A stretch of DNA of 38,858 nucleotides from Duncaniella sp. (GTDB lineage Bacteria > Bacteroidota > Bacteroidia > Bacteroidales > Muribaculaceae), in NCBI GenBank assembly GCA_029060405.1, contig JAIDUB010000104.1, positions 1-38,858 of the forward strand, written 5' to 3'. Below, in pieces: positions 21,735 through 29,909 of this stretch (the first letter of the stretch is position 1; each line of letters starts with the position of its first letter). Below the pieces are notes generated by a model. It had not been told where the DNA came from. It searched no databases and saw nothing but the letters and a program-made list of their open reading frames with translations. The translations under genes were made by a program, and so were the position numbers.

Positions 21735-24427
21735 CAGTCAAAGAGTCTGTGCTGCCCCGTCAGCTCGTCGCGCACCTCATCGTCGCTGCGCTCAGGTTCG
21801 GTATCGGCATTTTCATCGTCAGATATTTCTATTTCCTCAGCTTCCACCTCCTGCGGCTCCTCCACCGCTATCGGCTCAAGCTCGGTCACGCTCTCGAGTG
21901 AGAACGTGGTGAGCCGCTTGCCCTTGGCTTTATAAGATTTTACGGCCACGAATTCCGAAGCTATGACCTCGAGCGTGCCGCGGAATGCATCGTCGCCTCC
22001 GAACGTGAGCAGGAAGCGGGCTCCGGGAGCATCGGTGAGTGCTATGAGGGTAGATTTCTCATTGTCGCCAAGATAGCGCTGCGGACGCGACGAAGCCTCG
22101 AATGTGAATCGCTTCAGGTAAGGATAGCCCTGATCGGCATCGTTCAGCACCGCGGTCCACACTTTTGATGAATCAAATTTCTCGATGAGGAGAATATTTT
22201 CGGGATAATGGTTGGACGCCTCAAACGAGGTGGTGAAGAATTCACCCGCCGTGGTGACCACCAGAATCTGGTCAGCGGAATTGAACTCTCCCAGCAGGTC
22301 GCCGCGTCCGTCGTAGTTCAGACGGTTGACGTCGCGGTCAAACCACACGTTGCGGCCTCCGAGCGTAGAGCCGCCTTTCTCTTTCAGCGAGAAGCGGTGT
22401 ACCTCGTTGCGGGTCACGATATTTCCCATCGCTCCGCGTCCCTTGATCGCGAGATTGGAGAAGTCGATGTCAAACTGCAGAGTCTTCAGCCTGAGTTTCG
22501 GCTTAAGAGTAACCTTAACGATTTCAGCCTCGCCGTTGGGGTTGGCCGAGAACCATGTGATACGATTGCCCGGCTTGGGATCGCCCGGTATCACGTTGTA
22601 TTCCTTGTCGCGGGTGACGCCTGTGACATGGAATCGCTTCATGTAGTAAGTGCCACCGCGGCCATTCTGGTAGATGACGTTGTAGATGGTGCGTTCGTCT
22701 TTGGGCTTGAACACGTTGACGTAAAGCACCCCTTTGCCCACCGATAGTTTTTCGGCTACCTTCACCACTTTGTATCGGCCGTCTTTGTAGAAGATTATCA
22801 CATCGTCGATCGACGAGCAGTTACACAGGAATTCGTCCTTTTTCAATCCTGTTCCTATGAATCCCTCCTCACGGTTGATGTAAAGTTTCTCGTTGGCTTC
22901 GGCCACTGTGGCCGCCTGAATATTGTCAAACGAGCGTATCACCGTGCGGCGCGGATATGCGGCGCCATATTTCTCTTTAAGTCCTTTGTACCAGTCGATG
23001 GTATAGGCTGTTATATTGTCGAGCTTATTCTGAATTTCCTCGGCGCGAGCGTGAAGTGCCGCAATCTGCTCGTCGCATTTCAATGCGTTGAATTTCAGGA
23101 TGCGTCCCATCTTGATCTCAAAGAGGCGGATTATATCGTCGTCAGTGATGGGCCGGAGCAGATTCTTGGCATATTTTTCAAGACGCGAGCGGATATGGGC
23201 GATAGCTTCCTCGCGGTTTTCGCTCTCCTCATAGCCTTTTTCCTTATAGATGCGTTTCTCGATGAAGATGCGCTCGAGCGACAGAAAGTGAAGCTGGGTG
23301 TTAACCTCGTCGAGTTGAATCAGCAACTCGCGGCGAAGTATGTCGCGTGTCTGCTCCACATTGTAGCGCAGCACGTCGCTCACGCCTATGAAGTGGGGTT
23401 TGTTGTCGGAAATCACGCAGCAGTTGGGCGACACCGATACCTCGCAGTCGCTGAAAGCGTAGAGCGCGTCGATGGTGCGGTCGCTCGACGTACCCGGGAG
23501 CAGATGCACCAGTATGCAGGCATGATCGGTGGTGATGTCCTCGACCTTGCGTATCTTTATTTTGCCTGATTCAAATGCCTTGAGTATTGACTCGATAATG
23601 GTGGCGGTGGTTTTGCCGTAGGGGATTTCGGTGATCGCGAGAGTCTTGTTGTCGACTTTCTCGATCTTGGCGCGTATCTTTACGGCGCCGCCACGCTCGC
23701 CGTCATTGTAGCGGGCCACGTCGATGAATCCGCCGGTCACGAAGTCAGGATAGAGCGTGAATTCCCTGCCCTCGAGATGAGCCACGGCGGCGTCGATGAT
23801 TTCATTGAAGTTGTGAGGGAGAATCTTGGAGCTGAGGCCTACGGCGATACCTTCCACACCCTGCGACAGCAGCAGCGGGAATTTGGCCGGGAAAGTCACC
23901 GGTTCCTTAGCGCGGCCGTCGTAGCTCGGAGTCCACTCTGTTACCTTGGCATCGTAGACCACATCGAGCGCAAACTGCGACAGGCGCGCCTCTATGTAAC
24001 GTCCGGCAGCCGCCGATGCCCCGGTAAGTATATTACCCCAGTTTCCCTGCGTCTCCACAAGCAGATCCTTCTGACCCAGCTGCACGAGAGCTTCGTAGAT
24101 CGAAGCGTCGCCGTGGGGATGGAACTGCATGGTGTGACCTACGATATTGGCAACCTTGTTGAAATGGCTGTCGTCGAGTATCTTCATCGAGTGGAGTATG
24201 CGTCGCTGCACCGGCTTGAGGCCGTCGGCGATATGGGGCACGGCGCGCTCGAGTATCACATAGCTCGCATAGTCGAGAAACCAGCTCTGAAACATGCCGC
24301 GAAGCGTGTGGCGCACTGAGTCGTCGGCAGTATCAACTATGATAGTGGGATCGAAATGCTCGGAACGGACAGGGGTATCCTCCGCTGCCGAAAATTCTTC
24401 AGGTTGTGTGGTATTATCTTCGGTCAT
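21734..24427 (-). CDS. parC: DNA topoisomerase IV subunit A (ParC-type)
   Basis: 897 residues from the ATG at 24427; the frame continues upstream to a TTG but the promoter at 24469-24499 covers that part. The core reads FLDYASYVILERAVPHIADGLKPVQRRIL, FHPHGDASIYEALV and AAGRYIEARLS with catalytic Tyr144, followed by a long coiled tower and a C-terminal domain of loose beta-pinwheel type (LKRFTFE..., VKSYKAKGKRLTTF), then an acidic tail. It decatenates chromosomes with ParE, which is not in the window. Compared with gyrase A, the C-domain lacks a clear GyrA box (QRRGGKG), and the quinolone-pocket Ser position is Ala108 with Glu112 kept. First gene of the operon. Confidence 0.9.
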   Translation of the reverse strand: MTEDNTTQPEEFSAAEDTPVRSEHFDPTIIVDTADDSVRHTLRGMFQSWFLDYASYVILERAVPHIADGLKPVQRRILHSMKILDDSHFNKVANIVGHTMQFHPHGDASIYEALVQLGQKDLLVETQGNWGNILTGASAAAGRYIEARLSQFALDVVYDAKVTEWTPSYDGRAKEPVTFPAKFPLLLSQGVEGIAVGLSSKILPHNFNEIIDAAVAHLEGREFTLYPDFVTGGFIDVARYNDGERGGAVKIRAKIEKVDNKTLAITEIPYGKTTATIIESILKAFESGKIKIRKVEDITTDHACILVHLLPGTSSDRTIDALYAFSDCEVSVSPNCCVISDNKPHFIGVSDVLRYNVEQTRDILRRELLIQLDEVNTQLHFLSLERIFIEKRIYKEKGYEESENREEAIAHIRSRLEKYAKNLLRPITDDDIIRLFEIKMGRILKFNALKCDEQIAALHARAEEIQNKLDNITAYTIDWYKGLKEKYGAAYPRRTVIRSFDNIQAATVAEANEKLYINREEGFIGTGLKKDEFLCNCSSIDDVIIFYKDGRYKVVKVAEKLSVGKGVLYVNVFKPKDERTIYNVIYQNGRGGTYYMKRFHVTGVTRDKEYNVIPGDPKPGNRITWFSANPNGEAEIVKVTLKPKLRLKTLQFDIDFSNLAIKGRGAMGNIVTRNEVHRFSLKEKGGSTLGGRNVWFDRDVNRLNYDGRGDLLGEFNSADQILVVTTAGEFFTTSFEASNHYPENILLIEKFDSSKVWTAVLNDADQGYPYLKRFTFEASSRPQRYLGDNEKSTLIALTDAPGARFLLTFGGDDAFRGTLEVIASEFVAVKSYKAKGKRLTTFSLESVTELEPIAVEEPQEVEAEEIEISDDENADTEPERSDDEVRDELTGQHRLFD

Positions 24428-24468
24428 ATATCGTTGTCTTGGAGAGTCGTAATAATGTGGCTTGACTG

Positions 24469-24499
24469 CAAAGTTAGCAAATTTTCTTAACGGTTGCAA
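24469..24499 (-). promoter_or_regulatory. promoter of the parC operon
   Basis: On the minus strand TTG (24499-24497), a 20-base spacer and TAACTTTG (24476-24469) match the Bacteroidota -33/-7 pattern. The start codon is 42 bases downstream of the -7 box. Confidence 0.7.
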
Positions 24500-24529
24500 G
24501 CCTCACGGGCTGTAGAGCAGGGGTATAAA

Positions 24530-24561
24530 CAAAAAAATTATCCGTCGTCACGACGAATAAT
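24530..24561 (-). terminator. intrinsic terminator for the minus-strand glycosyltransferase transcript
   Basis: ATTAT-x-CGTCG and CGACG-x-ATAAT (24537-24561) form a stem with one mismatch and a TCA loop. On the minus strand it is followed directly by TTTTTTTG (24536-24529). Confidence 0.7.
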
Positions 24562-24704
24562 CTTCTTACCTTAAATCTAATACCATGAAAAACTGTTACA
24601 AAGGTATGACAATTTTTCAGAATAGCAAAAATATCAGTGCTAATTTAAGATTAATTAACACATTATTTCCTTGCTAAAAATTATAACCTGTTGATTCCCA
24701 GTAG

Positions 24705-24724
24705 GGACGCGATTAATCGCGTCC
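24705..24724. repeat. 20-bp perfect palindrome
   Basis: GGACGCGATTAATCGCGTCC is fully self-complementary and abuts a tandem repeat. Between 24562 and 24704 I see only AT-rich sequence without a gene. Confidence 0.7.
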
Positions 24725-24822
24725 GCAGCGCCAAATAAGCAGTGCCAAATAAGCAGCGCCAAATAAGCAGCGCCAAATCCGCAGCGCCAAATAAGCAGCG
24801 CCAAATCCGCAGCGCAAAATAA
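24725..24822. repeat. seven tandem 14-base repeats
   Basis: Unit GCAGCGCCAAATAA repeated seven times without gaps. Two units end in CC rather than AA, one has GTG for GCG and the last has GCGCAAAATAA. The 14-base period is not a multiple of three, and open frames across it are artefacts of the repeat. Confidence 0.85.
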
Positions 24823-24882
24823 CGTGCGGCAACAAGAGTCGAAAATAGGAATCGAAAGCAAGAAATCTTTTGTGGACGCGGC

Positions 24883-25710
24883 TCAGTTCTTGTCGCTGTT
24901 CATTTCCGACTCGAGGGCACGGATGGCGCGGGCATTGAAGCGCTTGCGGCCCGAGTCGAATATCCAGCCCCATTTATTGAAATAGCGGAAAAGATTGACG
25001 ATATGCGTCACCAGCGGACGCCATTTGTAATATGACTCCTCGCGATGCTTGTGGGTAGCCGCTACCTCGGGCCAGAATATGGTGAGGTATTTTTCGTGAA
25101 TGCGGCGGGTGAGGTCGACATCCTCGCCGTAGAGGAAAAAACGCTCGTCAAACAGTCCTACCTCCTTGAGCGCATCCACCCGCATGAACATGAAGCTGCC
25201 CTGATGCTGCGGCAGATTGAGGGTGTGGACGCGGTCGCTCGCCTGAAGCAGATAGCGGTAGTTGATCTTCTCGACCCATTTTTCGGGCAGGAAGCGTCGC
25301 GCAAGCAGATCGGCGGGTGTGGGAAGAAGCCGGCAGGTATACTGCGGGCGTCCGTCGGGATAGAATATGGCTGGCTGGAGAGTGCCTGTTTCAGGATTGG
25401 CATCCATATAACCGGCGATTTTTCCGAGTATCGAAGGGTCAAAACTCACGTCGGAGTTAAGTACAAGATGGTATCGCTGACCATTTTCGATCGACCGGCG
25501 CAGAGCTATGTTATGGGCGCGCCCGTAGCCTATGTTGTCGCTCGGTATATACGTGACTTTGGGTGTAGACTCACATATCTCGCGCGTGGAGGGCGTGCGG
25601 GAGTTGTCGATGACTATTATATCGTCGACCAGCGGGGAGTTGAGAGAGGCGAAGCATTCTCTCAATTCATCGTCGTCAGTGTGATATGTGACGATTGATA
25701 CGGTGAGCAT
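24883..25710 (-). CDS. glycosyltransferase family 2
   Basis: 275 residues from the ATG at 25710, giving MLTVSIVTYHTDDDELRECF, the normal GT2 start; the open frame upstream adds 29 residues that overlap the divergent promoter region. GT-A features: VDDIIVIDNSRT, a DNIGYGRAHNIALR block, HLVLNSDVSFDP (DxD-type NSDV), and GLFDERFFLYGEDVDLTRRI with the acidic ED-D site. This order resembles rhamnosyltransferase-like and polysaccharide GT2 enzymes. It transfers a sugar from a nucleotide donor at the cytoplasmic membrane; acceptor unknown. Divergent from another GT2 gene with about 100 bases between starts. Confidence 0.88.
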   Translation of the reverse strand: MLTVSIVTYHTDDDELRECFASLNSPLVDDIIVIDNSRTPSTREICESTPKVTYIPSDNIGYGRAHNIALRRSIENGQRYHLVLNSDVSFDPSILGKIAGYMDANPETGTLQPAIFYPDGRPQYTCRLLPTPADLLARRFLPEKWVEKINYRYLLQASDRVHTLNLPQHQGSFMFMRVDALKEVGLFDERFFLYGEDVDLTRRIHEKYLTIFWPEVAATHKHREESYYKWRPLVTHIVNLFRYFNKWGWIFDSGRKRFNARAIRALESEMNSDKN

Positions 25711-25775
25711 ACATAAAAGAAACGCACGAATGTGAAAAATAGTATAATGACGCAAGATATTTCGCGGAATCTGAT

Positions 25776-25783
25776 TATCTTTG
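25776..25783 (+). promoter_or_regulatory. -7 box of the GT2-DUF4286-ruvC operon
   Basis: TATCTTTG matches TAnnTTTG and lies 29 bases upstream of the ATG at 25813. No strong -33 TTTG is seen. Confidence 0.5.
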
Positions 25784-25812
25784 TAATCGACAATCAAATT
25801 TTTCCAAGCGTC

Positions 25813-26559
25813 ATGGCACCGTTGTTTTCCATCATTACAATCACTTACAATGCTTCACCCACCATAGGCGTGACCATGAAAAGCGTGGCTTCGCAGTCGT
25901 GCAAGCTGTATGAGCACATAATTGTCGACGGCGCTTCGACCGATGCCACCGTAGAACTGGCGCGTCGTGATGCCACGGAGCGCACCACGATAGTGAGCGA
26001 GCCTGACCGCGGACTCTACGATGCCATGAACAAAGGTCTCGGTATGGCTAAAGGCGACTATGTGATATTCCTGAATTCGGGAGATGCTTTCGCCACCGAT
26101 ACCACTCTGGAACTTATAGCCGACACGATTGTAGATAATGACTATCCCGGAATAGTCTACGGGCAGACCCGCCTCGTTGACAATCTGCGCAAGCATGTGG
26201 GCATGAGGCATCTCACCGCTCCCGAGGTGCTGACGGTGGAGTCGTTTGCAGATGGTATGGTGGTGTGTCATCAGGCATTCATTGTGCTCCGCAAGCTGGT
26301 TGACAATTATGACCTGCGCTATCGCTTCTCGGCCGATTACGAGTGGTGTATACGATGCCTGCAGCGATCTAAGCGCAATGTGTTTATCCCCGAGGTGATA
26401 ATCGATTATCTCAACGAGGGAGTCACCACGCGCAATCATTTCGCGTCGCTTCGCGAGCGGTTCAGAATCATGTGCCGTTACTACGGAGTAAGGACTACCG
26501 TGTGGCGACACTTGGGATTTTTTATAAGAAATTTAAAAAGAAAATGGCAGAAAAATTAG
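25813..26559 (+). CDS. glycosyltransferase family 2 (WcaA-like)
   Basis: 248 residues from the ATG at 25813 (MAPLFSIITITYNASPTIG, the usual first strand of GT2). An earlier ATG at 25732 would place the -7 box inside the gene. Motifs: HIIVDGASTDAT, SEPDRGLYDAMNKGL, GDYVIFLNSGDAF and SADYEWCIRC. The C-terminal end is basic ([10 protein letters not shown]). The enzyme probably adds one sugar to a surface glycan or lipid. The DUF4286 gene starts inside its last codons, so translation is coupled to it and to ruvC, an odd functional grouping. Confidence 0.88.
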   Translation: MAPLFSIITITYNASPTIGVTMKSVASQSCKLYEHIIVDGASTDATVELARRDATERTTIVSEPDRGLYDAMNKGLGMAKGDYVIFLNSGDAFATDTTLELIADTIVDNDYPGIVYGQTRLVDNLRKHVGMRHLTAPEVLTVESFADGMVVCHQAFIVLRKLVDNYDLRYRFSADYEWCIRCLQRSKRNVFIPEVIIDYLNEGVTTRNHFASLRERFRIMCRYYGVRTTVWRHLGFFIRNLKRKWQKN

Positions 26560-26873
26560 TTCTCAATACATCGTTTCATGTCGATAAGTCGGTAGAGGCG
26601 GAGTTTCTCCGCTGGCTTGTCGACGAGTTTGTGGCAAGACTGAAAGAGTCAGGATGTGCTTTCCGGCTCGAGGCCGTGTCGAAGCTTCTTATGACCGTAG
26701 AGGAAGGGCTTGCAAGCTATGCGGTGCGTGTCTCGGCCCCCGGTATGTCGCTTGACGATGCGGTAGCCCGTTGGGAAACATATCTTTCAGGCGAGCGGCT
26801 CGGTGCCATGCAGCAGCATCTGGGCAACCGCATGCTCTTTTTCACCACTCCTATGGAGGATATAGATTTATGA
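26544..26873 (+). CDS. DUF4286 family protein
   Basis: 109 residues from the ATG at 26544, which overlaps the upstream gene by 16 bases. [25 protein letters not shown] and [17 protein letters not shown] at the end are the DUF4286 pattern (a small ferredoxin-like alpha/beta domain). No catalytic residues are known. In Bacteroidales it is often found next to ruvC, as here. Its TGA overlaps the ruvC ATG (ATGA). Confidence 0.82.
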   Translation: MAEKLVLNTSFHVDKSVEAEFLRWLVDEFVARLKESGCAFRLEAVSKLLMTVEEGLASYAVRVSAPGMSLDDAVARWETYLSGERLGAMQQHLGNRMLFFTTPMEDIDL

Positions 26874-27457
26874 GCGACCTTCTTCCGCAGGTGCCGTTGA
26901 AGGAATGGGACCGTATTATAATAGGCATCGACCCGGGTACCAATGTGATGGGCTACGGTGTGGTGGGGGTGAAGTCCCGGAAACCGTCGGTGATTGCTCT
27001 CGGTGTGGTGAAGCTGTCGAAAATGGAGAGTCACTATCTGCGCCTGTCGCGCATATATGAGCGGGTGCTCGGACTGGTGGAGCAGTATCTGCCCGACGAA
27101 ATGTCGATCGAAGCGCCGTTTTTCGGCAAGAATGTACAGTCGATGCTGAAACTCGGGCGTGCGCAAGGCGTGGCGATGGCTGCCGCACTGTCGCGCGACA
27201 TACCCATTCACGAATACGAGCCCCGAAAAATCAAGCTGTCGATTACCGGCAACGGTGCCGCATCGAAAGAGCAGGTGCGCGAGATGCTGAGGCGCACCAT
27301 GGCCATACCCGCCGAGAGCCTCGATATGGAACTCGATGCTACCGACGCTCTTGCCGCCGCGATGTGTCATTTTTATGAGACGGGGCGTCCGCAGGCCGCT
27401 GCCGGCCCGAAATCATGGAAAGACTTTATTGCTAAAAATCCCGATAGAGTGAAATGA
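26870..27457 (+). CDS. ruvC: Holliday junction endonuclease RuvC
   Basis: 195 residues. Catalytic acids are recognisable: Asp21 in [14 protein letters not shown], Glu81 in [13 protein letters not shown], and Asp156/Asp159 in [13 protein letters not shown]. The [13 protein letters not shown] helix and the [21 protein letters not shown] region are also characteristic. RuvC resolves Holliday junctions with RuvA and RuvB, neither of which is in the window. Start at 26870 overlaps the DUF4286 stop; an upstream in-frame ATG is inside that gene. The C-terminal [10 protein letters not shown] is slightly longer than in Escherichia coli. Confidence 0.93.
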   Translation: MSDLLPQVPLKEWDRIIIGIDPGTNVMGYGVVGVKSRKPSVIALGVVKLSKMESHYLRLSRIYERVLGLVEQYLPDEMSIEAPFFGKNVQSMLKLGRAQGVAMAAALSRDIPIHEYEPRKIKLSITGNGAASKEQVREMLRRTMAIPAESLDMELDATDALAAAMCHFYETGRPQAAAGPKSWKDFIAKNPDRVK

Positions 27458-28101
27458 GATACATTATTACATGTTTTTTGCTTCTCAGTGCGCTCGTGCT
27501 TCCGGCTCAGAACAGTCAGAATGAGCCTGAGAAAACCACAATGTCGTGGGGCGTCACGGCATCGTTTGATATCAATATCCCGTCGACCGACACGTCACGT
27601 GACGATTTCGGATATGACGATGCCCCATTAGGTTATGGTGGCTCGGCGGGAGCGGTGTTGCGCTTCTCATGGCCCCGGGGATGGTTTGTGGAGCCGGGCG
27701 CGCGTATAGGATATGATTACACGAGCCTCGATCCGGCCGACGTAGGTAATCCGCGCGTAGGAGTGGGGCAGTGGCGTCTTGCCGTGCCTGTTACGGGCGG
27801 ATATATCTTTGAGATTGACGATAATTTCGGCATCGGCCCGGTGGCAGGTGTAGAACTGATATACAATTTCGTGTCACGCACCCGCGGGCTCTCCGCGGAT
27901 TGTCACTATACATCGTCACAACTGTGGCGTCCGTTGAATTTTGCCGTGAAGGCCGGTTTCCAGATTGATATGAGCCACTGGGCGGTGACTACGCAGGCAC
28001 ATATAGGGCTACTTCCCATCGAGAAGCACGACCACGGTGTGATCTACCGCTCCGCCCCCATCACCGCACAAGTCACCGTAACGGCCAAATACTACTTTTG
28101 A
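27454..28101 (+). CDS. small outer membrane beta-barrel protein
   Basis: 215 residues with signal peptide [20 protein letters not shown]. The rest shows amphipathic strands: [76 protein letters not shown], and it ends in [13 protein letters not shown] with terminal Phe. This is the outer-membrane-barrel (PorT/OMP_b-brl) pattern of Bacteroidota. Start ATG shares four bases with the ruvC stop (ATGA), so it is the last gene of this operon. Ligand or role unknown. Confidence 0.78.
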   Translation: MRYIITCFLLLSALVLPAQNSQNEPEKTTMSWGVTASFDINIPSTDTSRDDFGYDDAPLGYGGSAGAVLRFSWPRGWFVEPGARIGYDYTSLDPADVGNPRVGVGQWRLAVPVTGGYIFEIDDNFGIGPVAGVELIYNFVSRTRGLSADCHYTSSQLWRPLNFAVKAGFQIDMSHWAVTTQAHIGLLPIEKHDHGVIYRSAPITAQVTVTAKYYF

Positions 28102-28115
28102 AAACTCTTATTTCT

Positions 28116-28919
28116 ATGGCAAAAATTACCGTACAGGACACCGATATTACTGTAATACAGTATAATGAAGAGGATTATATCAGCCTCACTGATATGGCTC
28201 GCAGTCAGAAGCAAGAGCATATTATTTTCCGTTGGCTAAGCCTGAAAAGTACCATATAGTACTTAGGCGAATGGGAACTTCTCTACAATCCCGATTTTAA
28301 TTGTACCGAATTCGGTACAATTAAAAATTCTGCGGGAAGTAATAACTTTGTTTTGTAGGTCAAGACATGGATTGAACGTACAAATGCCATAGGAATATGT
28401 TCTAAGGCAGGAAGATATGGTGGTACTTATGCTCATAGAGATATTGCATATCACTTTGGTATGTGGATAAGTCAGAAATTCCAGTTATTACTTGTAAAAG
28501 AGTATCAGCGACTTAAGACTGATGAGCAAAAAATGCTCGGATGGTCGGCAAGGCGCGAGTTGTCGAAAATCAACTACCGAATACATACAGATGCAATTAA
28601 GATTCATTTAATTCCGGCGGTAATTACACGTGAACAGACTTCACAAGTCTATGCCGATGAAGCAGATGTGCTCAATGTCGCAATGTTCGGAAAGACGGCT
28701 CGCCAGTGGCGCGAAGAAAATCCAAGTTCAAAAGGTAATATCCGTGATTACGCTTCTATAAACGAACTTATATGCCTTTCAAACATGGAAAATCTTAATG
28801 CCGTGTTTATCGAACAAGGGATGCCGCAAAGTGAACGGTTAATCAAACTCAATCAAATTGCAATTCATCAGATGAGTGTATTAGATGGCGGAGGTATTGA
28901 TAGAAAACTACTTAAATAA
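28116..28919 (+). pseudogene. KilA-N domain protein interrupted by two in-frame TAG codons
   Basis: One reading frame from the ATG at 28116 to TAA at 28917-28919 contains 267 codons but is broken by TAG at 28257-28259 and TAG at 28356-28358. Everything else matches a KilA-N protein: EDYISLTDMAR at the start, YLGEWELLYNPDFNC, VKTWIERTNAIGI, KAGRYGGTYAHRDIAYHFGMWIS, and LVKEYQRLK. The conserved C-terminal part follows (KINYRIHTDAIK..., VYADEADVLNVAMFGKTARQW). No frameshifts exist. The simple reading is recent decay by two nonsense changes; an internal ATG at 28461 would leave only the second half. KilA-N is a DNA-binding domain common in phages and mobile regions. Confidence 0.85.
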
Positions 28920-28929
28920 TTTATTTACA

Positions 28930-29424
28930 ATGAAAAATATCAGACTGATTATCGCTTCTGCATTAGTTTATACCATGTGCTCATGTGGAGTAAAGAACGC
29001 TTCGGCAAATGATGCTGGACGTGTAGGAATCGAGGATATGACGAGTGATTCCGGCATCAATCAGCAGGAATATTCTGACCTGATAAAAACTGTATATGCA
29101 AAATTCGTATTTGCGATTGATGCTGACCCCGAAGTTTATGCGCATCCCGAACGCTATTTTACAGCCAATGCCTTAGCGAAACTCAAGGATAGCTATGAGT
29201 TTGATTGCGAGGATAACGATTGTTACGCCTTTTATGAATTGAGAACCCAAAATCAAGATTCTAAGCCCGGTACGTCAGGAGAGTCAGATATTATCAGTAT
29301 TGAGCATACCGGTGATGATTGGTATATCGTCAGATACTCAGATATGGGTTGGGCGGGGATGACACTTATCAGGATAGTCGATGGAAGAATTGATGATTTC
29401 AATCGGGATGCCGGGGATTTATAA
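28930..29424 (+). CDS. putative lipoprotein, 164 residues
   Basis: ATG at 28930 gives MKNIRLIIASALVYTMCSCG, a lipoprotein-type signal with Cys at 17 and 19. An earlier in-frame start would overlap the KilA-N frame. The mature part is acidic (DITSDSG..., YEFDCEDNDCYAFYELRTQN) and ends IEHTGDDWYIVRYSDMGWAGMTLIRIVDGRIDDF, a beta-rich stretch like those in DUF3828-type or NTF2-like secreted proteins. I cannot assign a family with confidence. It starts 10 bases after the KilA-N frame ends and has no partner downstream on this strand. Confidence 0.6.
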   Translation: MKNIRLIIASALVYTMCSCGVKNASANDAGRVGIEDMTSDSGINQQEYSDLIKTVYAKFVFAIDADPEVYAHPERYFTANALAKLKDSYEFDCEDNDCYAFYELRTQNQDSKPGTSGESDIISIEHTGDDWYIVRYSDMGWAGMTLIRIVDGRIDDFNRDAGDL

Positions 29425-29501
29425 TCCTTTCATTTAAAAGCTATTTGAAAGTCAAAGAATAGGCGCCGGCGCTTGAAGTTTCAGCAAAGGCAAGGGTTCG
29501 T

Positions 29502-29524
29502 TATCTGTGTCTCCGGCACAGATA
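29502..29524. terminator. weak hairpin between convergent genes
   Basis: TATCTGTG (29502-29509) pairs with CACAGATA (29517-29524), 8 bp with a 7-base loop. It lies between the plus-strand lipoprotein and the minus-strand membrane proteins. No T-run follows, so termination is uncertain. Confidence 0.35.
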
Positions 29525-29611
29525 TGTCCGCTTAATAGTTAAATATCACCGTCGTAAATTTGAAAGCACCTAAATCCCGATTAGTAATTTATACATATAC
29601 AAATTACTTAC

Positions 29612-29908
29612 TTATATTTTTGTTAAAATCTTCAGCCAAATTATGGTAAAGCAGGTGGTAAGAATCAATATGGAGATGATTCCTGTGATGGCCCGATCCA
29701 GTGTTTTAATATTTCCGCAGCGATATTCCTTTACAGCGGTCGCGACATAGCTGTAAATCCCGTACAGAAATCCGAACCATACGAAGATAATCCCGGTGTT
29801 GATAAGAGGGATTTTACAAAGATAGCCGATTGTCATTATCAAAAATCCCAGCGATTCAAGTTCCCAGATTTGATTTACTCGTTTATCAAAGTTCATGTTC
29901 TCGCGCAT
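29612..29908 (-). CDS. small membrane protein, three hydrophobic segments
   Basis: 98 residues from the ATG at 29908, or 94 from ATG at 29896 (MNFDKRVNQIWELESLG), which matches the start of its neighbour better. Segments: SLGFLIMTIGYLCKIPL, INTGIIFVWFGFLYGIYSYVATAV, and AITGIISILILTTCFTIIWLKIL. The family is not recognised. It follows the next membrane gene by one base and shows the same layout, so the two look like diverged copies. Confidence 0.5.
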   Translation of the reverse strand: MRENMNFDKRVNQIWELESLGFLIMTIGYLCKIPLINTGIIFVWFGFLYGIYSYVATAVKEYRCGNIKTLDRAITGIISILILTTCFTIIWLKILTKI

Positions 29909-29909
29909 T

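Noticed and set aside
22208..24319. Long frames (up to 180 codons) antisense to parC.
   Set aside because: They are GC-rich shadow frames over conserved topoisomerase sequence; products have no recognisable features.
24725..24822. CRISPR array.
   Set aside because: The repeats are contiguous 14-base units with no spacers and no cas genes are near.
24655..24973. Minus-strand frames with LLIWRCGFGAAYLA-like repeats.
   Set aside because: They are translations of the 14-base tandem repeat in shifting frames and run into the glycosyltransferase gene.
28461..28919. A separate 152-residue gene starting at the internal ATG.
   Set aside because: The ATG lies in the middle of the conserved KilA-N region; the upstream part in the same frame is needed for the domain.
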